Below, one piece after another: positions 18,044 to 26,433 of a stretch of DNA of 64,000 bases; positions within the stretch are counted from its first letter, which is position 1; each line of letters begins with the position of its first letter. Below the pieces are notes generated by a model. It saw nothing but the letters and a program-made list of their open reading frames with translations, did not search any database and had not been told where the DNA came from. This DNA is from Chloroflexota bacterium. Lineage in GTDB: Bacteria; Chloroflexota; UBA11872. The translations under genes were made by a program, and so were the position numbers. Location of the stretch: assembly GCA_022826485.1 (NCBI GenBank), contig JAJDUU010000005.1:1-64000 (forward strand). The letters are read 5' to 3'.

Positions 18044-19135
18044 TTAGCTGAGTAGGTCTTCGAGCGACACGCCGACCTTGGCGCCTTCGCCCTCGAAGAT
18101 CGAGCCCGTCACGCGGTTTTCGAACCGCTTGAGCGCCAGGTCGTAGATGTTCGGCGGCAGTGAGACATAGCCCACGTCGCCGGCCAGCGTGCCCGCGTTC
18201 TTCAAGTAGAACTCGATGAACGTCTGCACTTCCGGCCGCTCCGCCGCCGGCACCGAGATGTAGATGAACAAGGGCCGCGACAGCGGCTGATACGTCCCCG
18301 TGTTCACCGTCTCCGCCGACGGCGCCACGCAGCCGTCGCCGCCGTCCACGTGCACCAGCTTCAGCTTGTCCTGGTTCGCCGCGTAGTACGCCAGCCCGAA
18401 GAACCCGGTCGCGCTCCGGTCGCCCGCGATGCCCTGCACCAGCACGTTGTCGTCTTCACTCGGCGTGAAGTCGCCGCGGCTCGCGCCTTCCTCACCCACG
18501 ATCGCGTCGGTGAAGTAGTCGTAGGTCCCGGAGTCCACGCCCGGCCCATAGAGGATCAGCGGCTCGTCCGGAAAGCCGTCGCGGACCTGCGCCCAGCTGG
18601 TGATCGTGTCTTCCGCCGCTGGCTCCCAAATCTTCTGCAGCTCCGCGACCGTCAGGCAGTCCACAAAGTCGTTGGCCGGGTTGGCCAGCACCGCCAGCCC
18701 GTCAAAGGCCACCGGCACTTCCACGAAGTCGATGCCGTTGGACTGGCAGGTTTCGATTTCCGACGCCTTGATCGGCCGCGAGGCGTTGGAGATGTCCGTC
18801 TCGCCGATGCAGAACTTCTTGAAGCCCGCGCCGCTGCCGGAAATGCCCACCGGCACCCGGATCTCGGGGAACTGGGTGCGGAACTCTTCCGCCACCGCCT
18901 GGGTCACCGGACCCACGGTGCTCGAGCCGTCGGCCAGAATCGTGCCGGTCATCGGGCCCGCCGGCGCCGGAACTGTGACGATCTTCTCGACGATGACTTC
19001 CTTGGTTACGACCTTCTCAACTTCCTTGATCACCACTTCCGGCTCGCCGCAGGCGGCGAGAATCCCCGCCGCGCCCGTTCCGAGCATTCCGGCTCCCATT
19101 GCTCGAATTACGTGCCGTCTCGTCAGCTTGGCCAC
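18044..19135 (-). CDS. pstS: Phosphate-binding lipoprotein PstS
   Basis: This 363-residue precursor has a twin-arginine-like signal ([15 protein letters not shown]) and lipobox LAAC at the cleavage site, so it is probably a Tat-exported lipoprotein. After the Cys comes a ~25-residue stalk of V/E/K/I repeats ([16 protein letters not shown]), a style common in Chloroflexota. The PstS domain follows, with GSSTVGP, the [11 protein letters not shown] phosphate-binding loop, an ISNASRPIK segment and the SGTYDYF motif. It captures phosphate for PstCAB. A Pho-box-like repeat lies 85-128 bp upstream of the start. Confidence 0.95.
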   Translation of the reverse strand: MAKLTRRHVIRAMGAGMLGTGAAGILAACGEPEVVIKEVEKVVTKEVIVEKIVTVPAPAGPMTGTILADGSSTVGPVTQAVAEEFRTQFPEIRVPVGISGSGAGFKKFCIGETDISNASRPIKASEIETCQSNGIDFVEVPVAFDGLAVLANPANDFVDCLTVAELQKIWEPAAEDTITSWAQVRDGFPDEPLILYGPGVDSGTYDYFTDAIVGEEGASRGDFTPSEDDNVLVQGIAGDRSATGFFGLAYYAANQDKLKLVHVDGGDGCVAPSAETVNTGTYQPLSRPLFIYISVPAAERPEVQTFIEFYLKNAGTLAGDVGYVSLPPNIYDLALKRFENRVTGSIFEGEGAKVGVSLEDLLS

Positions 19136-19219
19136 TCGTGCCTCCCGGTCCTGGGGCTAGCGCGGCTAGATGTTTGCCGCAGCGAGCAAGATACGGGGCT
19201 GACCTAAAGCCAAGTCCGC

Positions 19220-19263
19220 GAACCTTAAACGGCGATTAAGCGCGAGCTAAGCGTTCGCTTAAA
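19220..19263 (-). promoter_or_regulatory. Pho-box-like array of 11-bp direct repeats before pstS
   Basis: On the plus strand, three consecutive 11-bp units (19220-19230, 19231-19241, 19242-19252) each end in a TTAARC/CTAAGC block at the same position, and a fourth unit (19253-19263) repeats it shifted by one base. An 11-bp period (7-bp core plus 4-bp spacer) is the classic layout for PhoB/PhoP dimers. The array lies between phoR and pstS and overlaps the last codons of phoR. The inference is that PhoB from the same operon activates pstS here. The core TTAAGC differs from the E. coli CTGTCAT half-site. Confidence 0.65.
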
Positions 19264-20632
19264 TCTCGGCGGCAACCGGAAGCGCCACGAAGAACACCGA
19301 CCCGCGATTCGGTCCGTCAGACTCGGCCCAAATGCGGCCGCCATGTGACAGGGCGGTGTGCTTGGCGATGGCCAACCCGAGTCCGGCGCCTTCGCCGGCC
19401 CGTGAAGGATCCGCCTTGTAGAAGCGCTCGAAGACGCGGGGCAGCTCCTCGGGCTCGATCCCTACGCCCGAGTCCTGCACGCGAACGACCGCATCGCCGT
19501 TCTCGGCCTGGACGCTGACGCGCACCCGGCCGCCCGGCGGCGTGAACTTGATGGCGTTGTGCAGGAGATTGACCACCATGCGGTCGGTTTGCTCCGGGTC
19601 GGCGCTGACGGTGAGCACGCTGCTGGGCGAGTCGATGTCGAGCACGACGCCGCCGCGCTCGGCCTGCGGGCGCAGCCGCTCGGCGGACTGCCGCACAAGG
19701 TCGCCCAGGTTGACGCGCTCGAACTGCCGGGAGATGCGACCGGCCTCGGCGGCGGCCAAATCGAGCAACTCCGCGGTCATGCCTGCCAGCCGATCGATCT
19801 CGCCATCGATACGGCGTAGAAAGTCGGAGCGCAGCTCGGGATCCTCGGCCGCGCCCGCCTGCAGCGACTCGACCAGGGCCCGGAGCGAGGTGACCGGCGT
19901 CCGCAGCTCGTGAGAAACATTGGCCACGAAGTCGCGCCGCGCCGCCGCCGTCGCCCGGACTTCCGTGAGGTCGTGCAGCACCAGGACGATGTGCCGCATC
20001 TCGCCCAGGCGAATGGGAGCGGCGATGACCTGGACCGACCGCCCATTCGGTCCGACGGCGACCAGCGATTCGCTCACGGTGTCATCCGCCGCGCGGGCGC
20101 GCTGGCAAGCCGCGACTAGCTCGTGATCGCGCAGGGCGTCAGGGAGCGAACGTCCGGGCGCGTTCTCGGCGTCGACGCCGAGGAGCGAGCCGGCCGCGGG
20201 ATTCATCAGCGCCACCGCCTCCTCCTCGTCCACGATGACGACGCCGTCGGCCATGGCGCTGAGCACCGCCCGAAGCTGCGCGTGGCTCTGGCGAATGGCC
20301 CGAAGCCGGATGTCGAGAAGGTGCGCGGCGTCGTTAAACAACCGGGCTAATTCGGCAGTGCCGGCTCCCTCCGCCGGAACGACCGGCACAGACTCCCCAC
20401 CGGTCGCACGCGCGAGCCCGTCCCGCACGGTCGCAATCGTGCGCATGGGCACGCGCAGGGCGTGCAATGTGAGCGCCGCGCCAAGACCGACGCCAATGCC
20501 AAGTCCCACCATGGCCCATGCCGCGAGACCGGACGGTGCTTCGCCGCTTGCGGCCAGCGCAATCCAAACTGTCACGACGCCGGCGAGCACAGCGCTCGCG
20601 CCGCCGAGCACGAGCCGCGTGCGAAGCCCCAT
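19259..20632 (-). CDS. phoR: Phosphate regulon sensor histidine kinase PhoR
   Basis: This 457-residue kinase has two N-terminal membrane helices, a HAMP-like linker, a PAS domain around LSAMADGVVIVDEEEAVALM, a dimerisation/phosphoacceptor H box FVANVSHELRTPV, and an ATP-binding domain with N box NLLHNAIKFTPPGG, G1 DSGVGIEPEEL, F box RVFERFYK and G2 GAGLGLAIAKH. It presumably autophosphorylates when phosphate is scarce and passes the phosphate to the partner regulator. It begins 11 bp after phoB. The PAS plus HAMP layout matches PhoR; partner and stimulus come from context. Confidence 0.93.
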   Translation of the reverse strand: MGLRTRLVLGGASAVLAGVVTVWIALAASGEAPSGLAAWAMVGLGIGVGLGAALTLHALRVPMRTIATVRDGLARATGGESVPVVPAEGAGTAELARLFNDAAHLLDIRLRAIRQSHAQLRAVLSAMADGVVIVDEEEAVALMNPAAGSLLGVDAENAPGRSLPDALRDHELVAACQRARAADDTVSESLVAVGPNGRSVQVIAAPIRLGEMRHIVLVLHDLTEVRATAAARRDFVANVSHELRTPVTSLRALVESLQAGAAEDPELRSDFLRRIDGEIDRLAGMTAELLDLAAAEAGRISRQFERVNLGDLVRQSAERLRPQAERGGVVLDIDSPSSVLTVSADPEQTDRMVVNLLHNAIKFTPPGGRVRVSVQAENGDAVVRVQDSGVGIEPEELPRVFERFYKADPSRAGEGAGLGLAIAKHTALSHGGRIWAESDGPNRGSVFFVALPVAAEI

Positions 20633-20643
20633 GACGAGTTTTC

Positions 20644-21465
20644 CTAGGGGGCGAACCTGTAGCCGACGCCGCGAAGCGTCTGAATCCGGCGCGGATTCGA
20701 GGGGTCGTCCTCGATGCGGGTGCGCAGGCTGCGCACGTGAACCGCCACGGTGCGTGTGTCGCTGGTCGGCGCGTAGCCCCAGACGCGCTCGATGAGTCGC
20801 TCGGCGGAGAAGACGTGGCCGGCGTGGCGCATCAGGAAGTTCAGCAACTCGAACTCCTTGGGCTTGAGCTGCACCGCCCGCCCATCGACCTCGACGCTGC
20901 GGTCAGGGATTGAGAGCCGCACGCCGCCTCCCTCGAGCACGTGGCCGTCCTGCTGCGACGCCGCCACTTCCGCGCGGAGCAACTGCCGGCGCCGCAACAT
21001 GGCGCGGGTGCGCGCGATGAGCTCGCGCATCGAGAAGGGCTTGGTCAGATAGTCGTCGGCGCCGATTTCGAGGCCGACGACCCGATCGATCTCGTCGTCT
21101 CTGGCCGTCAGCATGAGGATGGGCACCGAGCTTCGGCGACGTATCTGCCGGCAGACATCCAACCCGTCCATGCCCGGAAGCATGAGGTCCAGGATGATCA
21201 GGTCGGGGTCCGAGGTGAGGGCTAGGTCCAGCGCCTCCTCGCCGTCGCTGGCCGTCTCGACAGCGTAATGCTCCCGGCGTAGGTTGTAGGTCAGGGCCGC
21301 GCGCAGACTGGCCTCATCGTCGACAACGAGCACGCGCGGCGGGTTGGCATCCGAAGTGTCGATAGCGGTTCGCCCAGGAGACCAATGCAGGCAATGGTAG
21401 GCCCATCTTGCCGCTGCCGACACATCGGGCCGCGGAGTCACGCGGATCGCGTGTGTCCGGCCCAA
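20644..21465 (-). CDS. phoB: Phosphate regulon response regulator PhoB (OmpR family)
   Basis: The receiver domain starts near residue 43 (RVLVVDDEASLR), with the phosphoacceptor Asp in LIILDLMLPGMDG and the conserved Lys in DDYLTKPFSM. A winged-helix OmpR/PhoB DNA-binding domain ends in TLRGVGYRF. The ~42 residues before the receiver are not family-like, so the true start is probably inside the frame. A GTG at 21423 is one candidate and would leave 53 bp for divergent promoters; the ATG at 21465 leaves only 11 bp to the divergent oxidoreductase gene. First gene of the pho operon. Confidence 0.92.
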   Translation of the reverse strand: MGRTHAIRVTPRPDVSAAARWAYHCLHWSPGRTAIDTSDANPPRVLVVDDEASLRAALTYNLRREHYAVETASDGEEALDLALTSDPDLIILDLMLPGMDGLDVCRQIRRRSSVPILMLTARDDEIDRVVGLEIGADDYLTKPFSMRELIARTRAMLRRRQLLRAEVAASQQDGHVLEGGGVRLSIPDRSVEVDGRAVQLKPKEFELLNFLMRHAGHVFSAERLIERVWGYAPTSDTRTVAVHVRSLRTRIEDDPSNPRRIQTLRGVGYRFAP

Positions 21466-21476
21466 GCGGATTGACC

Positions 21477-22553
21477 ATGTCTCTGCCCAGCCACATGCGC
21501 GCGGTGGTGCACCACACGTTCGGTCCGCCGGACGTGCTAGTCCCCGCCCGGCTGCCGGTGCCGGAGCCGGGTCCGGACGAGGTGTTGCTGCGCGTGCTGG
21601 CGGTGTCGGTTGACTACGTCCAACTGCACATTCGGAAGGGCGGCAGCGGGCGAATCGGCTCGGCGCGCGAGCCCGGCTATGGCCTCACCGATCCGCCCTA
21701 CGTGCGCGGCGGCACGGTGTGCGGTGAGGTGGTGGCGGTGGGGTCCGAGGCACAGGACGTGGCGCTGGGATCGCGGCACCTCGTCAGCGGCCTGCGTCCC
21801 GGGTCCTACGTCGAGTATGGGTTGGTGGACGCCGACGCCTTGCGCGCCGAAACCAAGGGTTCGATTGGCCCGACGGCGGTTCCCGCGAGCTTCACCGCAG
21901 CCGAGGCCGCCGCGTTCAACTACGCGCCGGTGGCCTATCACACGCTGCGGGTGGCCGCTGGTCTGTCAGCCGGCGAGTCGGTGCTGATTCATGCCGCGGC
22001 AGGTGGAACGGGCGTGTTGGCGGTGCAGTTGGCAACGTCGTTTGGCGCGCGGGTGATCGCCACAGCGGGCGGAGCGGCGAAGACGGCGCTGGTGCGCGAG
22101 TTGGGCGCCGATGTGGTGATCGACTACCGCGCGGAGGACTTTGTGCCGGCGGTGCTGGCGGCCACGGACGGGCGCGGCGTCGACGTGGTGTGGGAGTCGG
22201 TCGGCGGCGACGTCTTCACCCGCAGCCTGGAGTGCCTGGCCGAGGGCGGGCGCATGGTGAGCTTCGGGTCCAACAGCTTCACCGGCATAGGCCAGGTGGA
22301 CTTCTATCCCTTCTGGACCAAGAACATTCGCCTCATCGGCTGGGGCGGCGCGAGCAACGCGGCGGCGCACGCCCCGGAGATCATGGAAGACCTGCTGGCG
22401 CGCTCCGCGGCGGGCGAGTTGCGGCCGGTGGTGGCGGCCGTGCTGCCGCTGGAACAGGCGGCGGAGGCCCACCGCATGATCGAGGCGCGCGAGACCGTCG
22501 GCAAGGTGGTGCTGGCACCGGACGTGGAGGCGGCTACAGCGCCCCGTCGATGA
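21477..22553 (+). CDS. NADPH:quinone reductase-like MDR oxidoreductase
   Basis: This is a member of the quinone oxidoreductase branch of the MDR superfamily. It starts MSLPSHMRAVVHHTFGPP, carries the catalytic-domain sequence PEPGPDEVLLRVLAVSVDYV without zinc ligands, and has the Rossmann motif HAAAGGTGVLAVQLA plus a VWESVGGDVFTRSL strand. It probably transfers hydride from NADPH to a quinone or enone; the substrate is unknown. I chose ATG 21477; a longer frame from 21408 would overlap the divergent phoB gene, and ATG 21495 is another option. Its 3' end overlaps the convergent ThDP gene by 20 bp. Confidence 0.82.
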   Translation: MSLPSHMRAVVHHTFGPPDVLVPARLPVPEPGPDEVLLRVLAVSVDYVQLHIRKGGSGRIGSAREPGYGLTDPPYVRGGTVCGEVVAVGSEAQDVALGSRHLVSGLRPGSYVEYGLVDADALRAETKGSIGPTAVPASFTAAEAAAFNYAPVAYHTLRVAAGLSAGESVLIHAAAGGTGVLAVQLATSFGARVIATAGGAAKTALVRELGADVVIDYRAEDFVPAVLAATDGRGVDVVWESVGGDVFTRSLECLAEGGRMVSFGSNSFTGIGQVDFYPFWTKNIRLIGWGGASNAAAHAPEIMEDLLARSAAGELRPVVAAVLPLEQAAEAHRMIEARETVGKVVLAPDVEAATAPRR

Positions 22554-24201
22554 TGATGTCGAGTAGCGCCGGCCTGCCCGAGTCGAGGGCGCGCTCGAAG
22601 GCGGGACGAATTCGCTCGGGGTCCTCGATCCGCTCGGACGCCACGCCCATGGCCGCGGCGATGGCGCCCAGGTCGAACTCCTGCGGCAGGTCCATCCCGA
22701 GATAGCTCGTCTCGCGGTCGGGCTCGCCCAGCACTTCCTCGAAGTAGGCGTGCAGGTTCACCTTCAGCACGCGATAGCCGCCGTTGTTGCAGATGGCATA
22801 GACCGCGGGGATCTGGTAGGCGCTGGCCGTCCAGAGGGCCTGAGCCGACAGCATGGCGCTACCGTCGCCGATGATGCCCAGCACCGGGCGGTCCGGCTCG
22901 GCCAGCTTGACGCCCAGCGCGGCGCCCATGCCCCAGCCGATAGCGCCGCCGGCGCGCTCGGAGTGCATGGTGCCCGGCCGGCTGAACTCGAACGCCTCGT
23001 GCAGAATCGGACGCGCGCTGATCGAGTCGTCGACGATCACCGTGTCCGCGGGGGCCGCCTGCGCCAGCTCGTGCATCATGCGGAGCGGCGGCATGGGGCG
23101 GCTCGACCGGCAATCGCGCAGGGCCGCCTGCGTGGCGGCGCACTTGGCCGCCGTTTCGGCCCCAATGCGCGCGGCGCGCTCGCTGGCGGCCTCGCGGCGC
23201 TTCGAGTCGAAGGCTACGTCGAGAGCCTCAGCCAGCGCCTCCAGACCGGCCCGCGGATCGCACAGGATGCCCAGGTCGGTGGGCTGGGAGCGGTTGATCT
23301 CGCTGGCGTTGCAGTCCAGGTGGATGAGCGTGGCGTCCGGCGCGAGCACGCCGGTCGGCAGGTCGAAGAAGTCGTGGAAGACCTTGCAGCCCACGGCGAG
23401 CACTGCGTCGGCCGCGCGCAGCTGCTCCGGATAGAGCCGGGCATAGGGCGGCAGCTGGCCGATCCATTGCGGATGGCCCGTGGGGAACGTCATTTCCGCG
23501 TAACCGGCGCCGTAGACGCGCGCGCCAAGGCGATCCGCCACCGACACGGCGGCATCGACCGCGTCGTACTGCGCCACGCGGTCTCCGACGACCATGAGGG
23601 GGCGCTGAGCCTGCGCCAGGGCCGACGCGGCGGCCTCGACGGCGCGTGGGTCGGGGCTTACCCGGACGAAGGTGTCGCTGCGCGGCGCGATCGAGATTTC
23701 GGCTTCGCTATCGAGCGACTCCGGCGCAAAGCCGACGAAGGTGGGGCCCGTGGGCGGCGTTCGGGCCTCGGCGAAGGCGCGCCGCATGACCGACGGGATC
23801 TGGTCCGCGTGGGTGACCTCGGCGCCCCACTTGGTGAACTGCGCGGTGAGCCCCGCCAGGTCGGTGCGGTAGTCGGCCATCTTCGCCAGGCTGGCGTTCA
23901 CCGACGAGAGCACCAGCGGCGTCCCGCCGGCATAGGCGTTGAACAGCAGGCTCAGCCCGTTCGACAGACCCGTGTCGATGTGCAGGTTGACGAACGGGAC
24001 GTCACCCGACGCCCGCGCATAGCCGTCGGCCATCCCCATGGCGACGCCTTCCTGCGCGGCCAGGATGTATTTCAGGTCTGGCGCACGGTCCAGCGCGTCC
24101 ATCAACGGACTCTCGGTGGTGCCGGGATTGCCGAAGACGTACTTGACGCCCTCGGCGCGCAGCGCCTCGACGACCGCAAACCGCCCGCGCATCACTGCCA
24201 C
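22534..24201 (-). CDS. Thiamine-diphosphate enzyme, benzoylformate decarboxylase/acetolactate synthase family
   Basis: This 555-residue enzyme has the three domains of the pyruvate-oxidase-like ThDP family. The N-terminal Pyr domain reads VFGNPGTTESP, with the catalytic Glu in AAQEGVAMGMADGYAR. A central Rossmann-like domain follows, and the C-terminal PP domain carries the ThDP motif GDGSAMLS with NNGGY about 26 residues on. The GNPGTTE start and His/Asp-rich loops are closest in style to benzoylformate decarboxylases rather than biosynthetic acetolactate synthases; no IlvN subunit follows. The 2-keto acid substrate is unknown. Confidence 0.82.
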   Translation of the reverse strand: MAVMRGRFAVVEALRAEGVKYVFGNPGTTESPLMDALDRAPDLKYILAAQEGVAMGMADGYARASGDVPFVNLHIDTGLSNGLSLLFNAYAGGTPLVLSSVNASLAKMADYRTDLAGLTAQFTKWGAEVTHADQIPSVMRRAFAEARTPPTGPTFVGFAPESLDSEAEISIAPRSDTFVRVSPDPRAVEAAASALAQAQRPLMVVGDRVAQYDAVDAAVSVADRLGARVYGAGYAEMTFPTGHPQWIGQLPPYARLYPEQLRAADAVLAVGCKVFHDFFDLPTGVLAPDATLIHLDCNASEINRSQPTDLGILCDPRAGLEALAEALDVAFDSKRREAASERAARIGAETAAKCAATQAALRDCRSSRPMPPLRMMHELAQAAPADTVIVDDSISARPILHEAFEFSRPGTMHSERAGGAIGWGMGAALGVKLAEPDRPVLGIIGDGSAMLSAQALWTASAYQIPAVYAICNNGGYRVLKVNLHAYFEEVLGEPDRETSYLGMDLPQEFDLGAIAAAMGVASERIEDPERIRPAFERALDSGRPALLDIIIDGAL

Positions 24202-24377
24202 GGAGCACCTCTGTCAACCAAGCGGTGAGCCAGCCCCTGGAACGGTAGATGGGCGACACCCGCCGCCGCAAGCCGGATGGTGATCTGCATCGCGCAGAGC
24301 GCCGCGGCAGCGGTCTGCATGGAATCTGCAAAGGGTGTGGACGGCATCTCGACCGGGCATACGGAGACTCGGACGAT

Positions 24378-25403
24378 ATGCGTCGCATAGGCGTCGACAT
24401 GCGCCAAGGTTGGATCGGCAGAACGGCCGCAGTTGCAGCTGCGGCTGCTGCCGTCGTCCTGGTCGTGGCCGCCTGCGGCGACGCAGCGGATGCGCCCACG
24501 GCAGCGGCTCAGCCCGCGTCGATTGTGAGGACCGGCGCCGAGCAGACGGCGGCGCCGCGAGGGACGGTGCGCGCCGCTCCCCCGACGGCGGCTCCCCAGG
24601 TTCAGGCGGCCACCACGCCAGAGGCGCCGACCACCACACCCGAAGCAACCGCAGCCGTCGCGACCGGCGCCCGTCCGGGCGGCGCGGGGTTCCTGGGGGG
24701 TCGATTTGGCGGCACGGGGCTGGGGGATGCCGTGATTGGCGCAATTGCCGAGGTCGCCGGAACGTCCGAGGAAGAGGTGCAGGCGCTGCAAGAATCGGGG
24801 CAGTCCCTGGCCGAGATCATCGAGGCTGAGGATGTCGACCGTGAGGCAGTCGTCGATCAAGCCGTGGACCAGATCCTGGCCAGCTTTCCCGGGCGGGGCG
24901 GCGGCCAGACTGGTGCTGGCGGGACAGGCGCCCGCGGGCCTAGTGGTGGAGGAGAAGGCGGCGGATTCGGCGGGGGTGGGTTTGCCGGTGGCGGAGGCGG
25001 CGGCGGGTTCGATCCCGGCGTCGCCTTGCGCAATGCCGTCAATGCGCTGATCGACGGGGAGGCGCCGGTCGCGCCGAGTGGAACCCGGCAGTTCGTCGGC
25101 ATGGGTCAGGTGATCATCAATGTCGTCGCCGAGCGCACGGGACGCGACCCGGCCGAGGTGCGCGAAGCGCGCGCCGGCGGCCAGTCCTTCGCCTCGCTCC
25201 TGTTCGTCGCCGGTCAGGACGTGGACGCCGCCATCGACGCGATCGTGGAGGCCATCGGGTCGAATGCCGCGGGCGCATCGCGCCCCGAAGGCGCGCCCGT
25301 ATTGCCGACCGGAAAGGCGCTGCGTGAGGCGATTGACGCAATCATGTACGCCACCGACGACAGCGACGCCGAGCCCACGCCGGGCGCGGCGCAGGGAACC
25401 TAA
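24378..25403 (+). CDS. Predicted lipoprotein with glycine-rich central region
   Basis: This ~341-residue protein starts MRRIGVDMRQGWIGR (an internal ATG at 24399 is equally good). Its hydrophobic signal AVAAAAAAVVLVV runs into the lipobox VAAC. The mature part has a Thr/Pro/Ala-rich linker, two similar helical modules (IAEVAGTSEEEVQALQESGQ and VVAERTGRDPAEVREARAGG) and between them a Gly-rich stretch of about 40 residues. The repeated EVxxxxGxSxxEV...SLAEI/SFASL pattern suggests a duplicated small helical domain on a lipid anchor outside the membrane. Function unknown. The start was moved downstream because the earlier frame has no ribosome site and no signal peptide. The last 4 bp overlap the convergent aldo/keto reductase gene. 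Confidence 0.6.
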   Translation: MRRIGVDMRQGWIGRTAAVAAAAAAVVLVVAACGDAADAPTAAAQPASIVRTGAEQTAAPRGTVRAAPPTAAPQVQAATTPEAPTTTPEATAAVATGARPGGAGFLGGRFGGTGLGDAVIGAIAEVAGTSEEEVQALQESGQSLAEIIEAEDVDREAVVDQAVDQILASFPGRGGGQTGAGGTGARGPSGGGEGGGFGGGGFAGGGGGGGFDPGVALRNAVNALIDGEAPVAPSGTRQFVGMGQVIINVVAERTGRDPAEVREARAGGQSFASLLFVAGQDVDAAIDAIVEAIGSNAAGASRPEGAPVLPTGKALREAIDAIMYATDDSDAEPTPGAAQGT

Positions 25404-26278
25404 GCCGCGGCGTCGATCGCGAGTCTCGGCTCGGGCATGGGCGGACGCTGGGCGGCGATGGCCTCGGCCTGCTCAGCCTCCGTTTGCGGGCGGAATCGCT
25501 CGGCGGCGTCGAGGATCCGGGGCAAGAGTCTAAGGTCGCCGGTGCTCGGGGCGGTGTGCACGGGCTGCGAGAGCACGAACCAGAGCGAGCGGTCGATGTC
25601 CGGCTGCTCGCGGTGCGGGTCGTACCAGACGTTGACTTCGCGCTCACGCCCGCCCCAGCCGCCGCGGGCGAGCATCTTGATGGTCTGCACGCCCACGTCG
25701 CGCGCCGCGGCCTCGGCCAAGAGCGCCTCGGCGTCGCGGCGGTAGTCCGCGTTGCGATAGATGGCGGGCGAGACCGGGAACATGATCGTGTCGAAGTCGA
25801 AACGTCGCAGTGCTTCCAGGTGGACGCGGGGCGCATCGGGTCCGTGTCCCGTGATACCGAGGAAGCGCGTGAGGCTCTGCTCGCGCATCTCGATGAGCGC
25901 CCGCAGCGCGCCGTCGTCGGCGGTCACCGCGTCCAAGTCCTCGAACGTGCTGACGCCGTGGAGCTGGAAGAGGTCGAACGACGCGACATTCGAGCGCTGG
26001 AGACATGAGCGAATGCTCTCCGTGGCGCGCGCATAGGTGCGTTCGCCGGTCTTCGCGCCGAGAAACACCTGGTCGCGAATGGCCGGCATGGAGGGCGCCA
26101 GGCGCTCCATCGCCTCGCCGTAGCCCGGCGCCACGTCAATGTGATTGACACCGCGAGATAGGACGAGGTCGAGGGCGGCGTCGGCGTCCTTCTGGCTCAC
26201 CCCGCGTCCGACTGCGATCGAGCCAAACGTGACCACCGAGCTCATGTGCTCCGTGCGGCCGAGTCGACGGGTTTCCAT
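25400..26278 (-). CDS. Aldo/keto reductase
   Basis: This 292-residue TIM-barrel oxidoreductase has the AKR tetrad in order: Asp in HIDVAPGYG with the catalytic Tyr a few residues on, Lys in LGAKTGER, and His in FQLHGV. LGITGHGPDA is the late NADPH-domain strand. The C-terminus, after a degenerate loop rich in Trp/Arg, is shorter than in long AKRs. It reduces an aldehyde or ketone with NADPH; the substrate is unknown. It is divergent from the efflux operon, with 155 bp between the starts. Confidence 0.85.
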   Translation of the reverse strand: METRRLGRTEHMSSVVTFGSIAVGRGVSQKDADAALDLVLSRGVNHIDVAPGYGEAMERLAPSMPAIRDQVFLGAKTGERTYARATESIRSCLQRSNVASFDLFQLHGVSTFEDLDAVTADDGALRALIEMREQSLTRFLGITGHGPDAPRVHLEALRRFDFDTIMFPVSPAIYRNADYRRDAEALLAEAAARDVGVQTIKMLARGGWGGREREVNVWYDPHREQPDIDRSLWFVLSQPVHTAPSTGDLRLLPRILDAAERFRPQTEAEQAEAIAAQRPPMPEPRLAIDAAA

Positions 26279-26433
26279 GAAATCGCCTCCTACGGGGTTG
26301 TCGCGATCCTGGCGCCTGCGCTACGGGCCAAAATCCACTAAATCTGCATAGCCGGTCAACCGGATGACGACAGCTTCAAGCCTAGATTCGCCATGGTCGC
26401 GGTGCACGTGCGGCCACGAGACTGAGACTCACC

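Noticed and set aside
16909-18051. 380-codon plus-strand frame opposite pstC
   Set aside because: Antisense to a clear permease gene.
22750-24228. 492-codon plus-strand frame opposite the ThDP enzyme gene
   Set aside because: Antisense shadow; the minus-strand protein has complete ThDP motifs.
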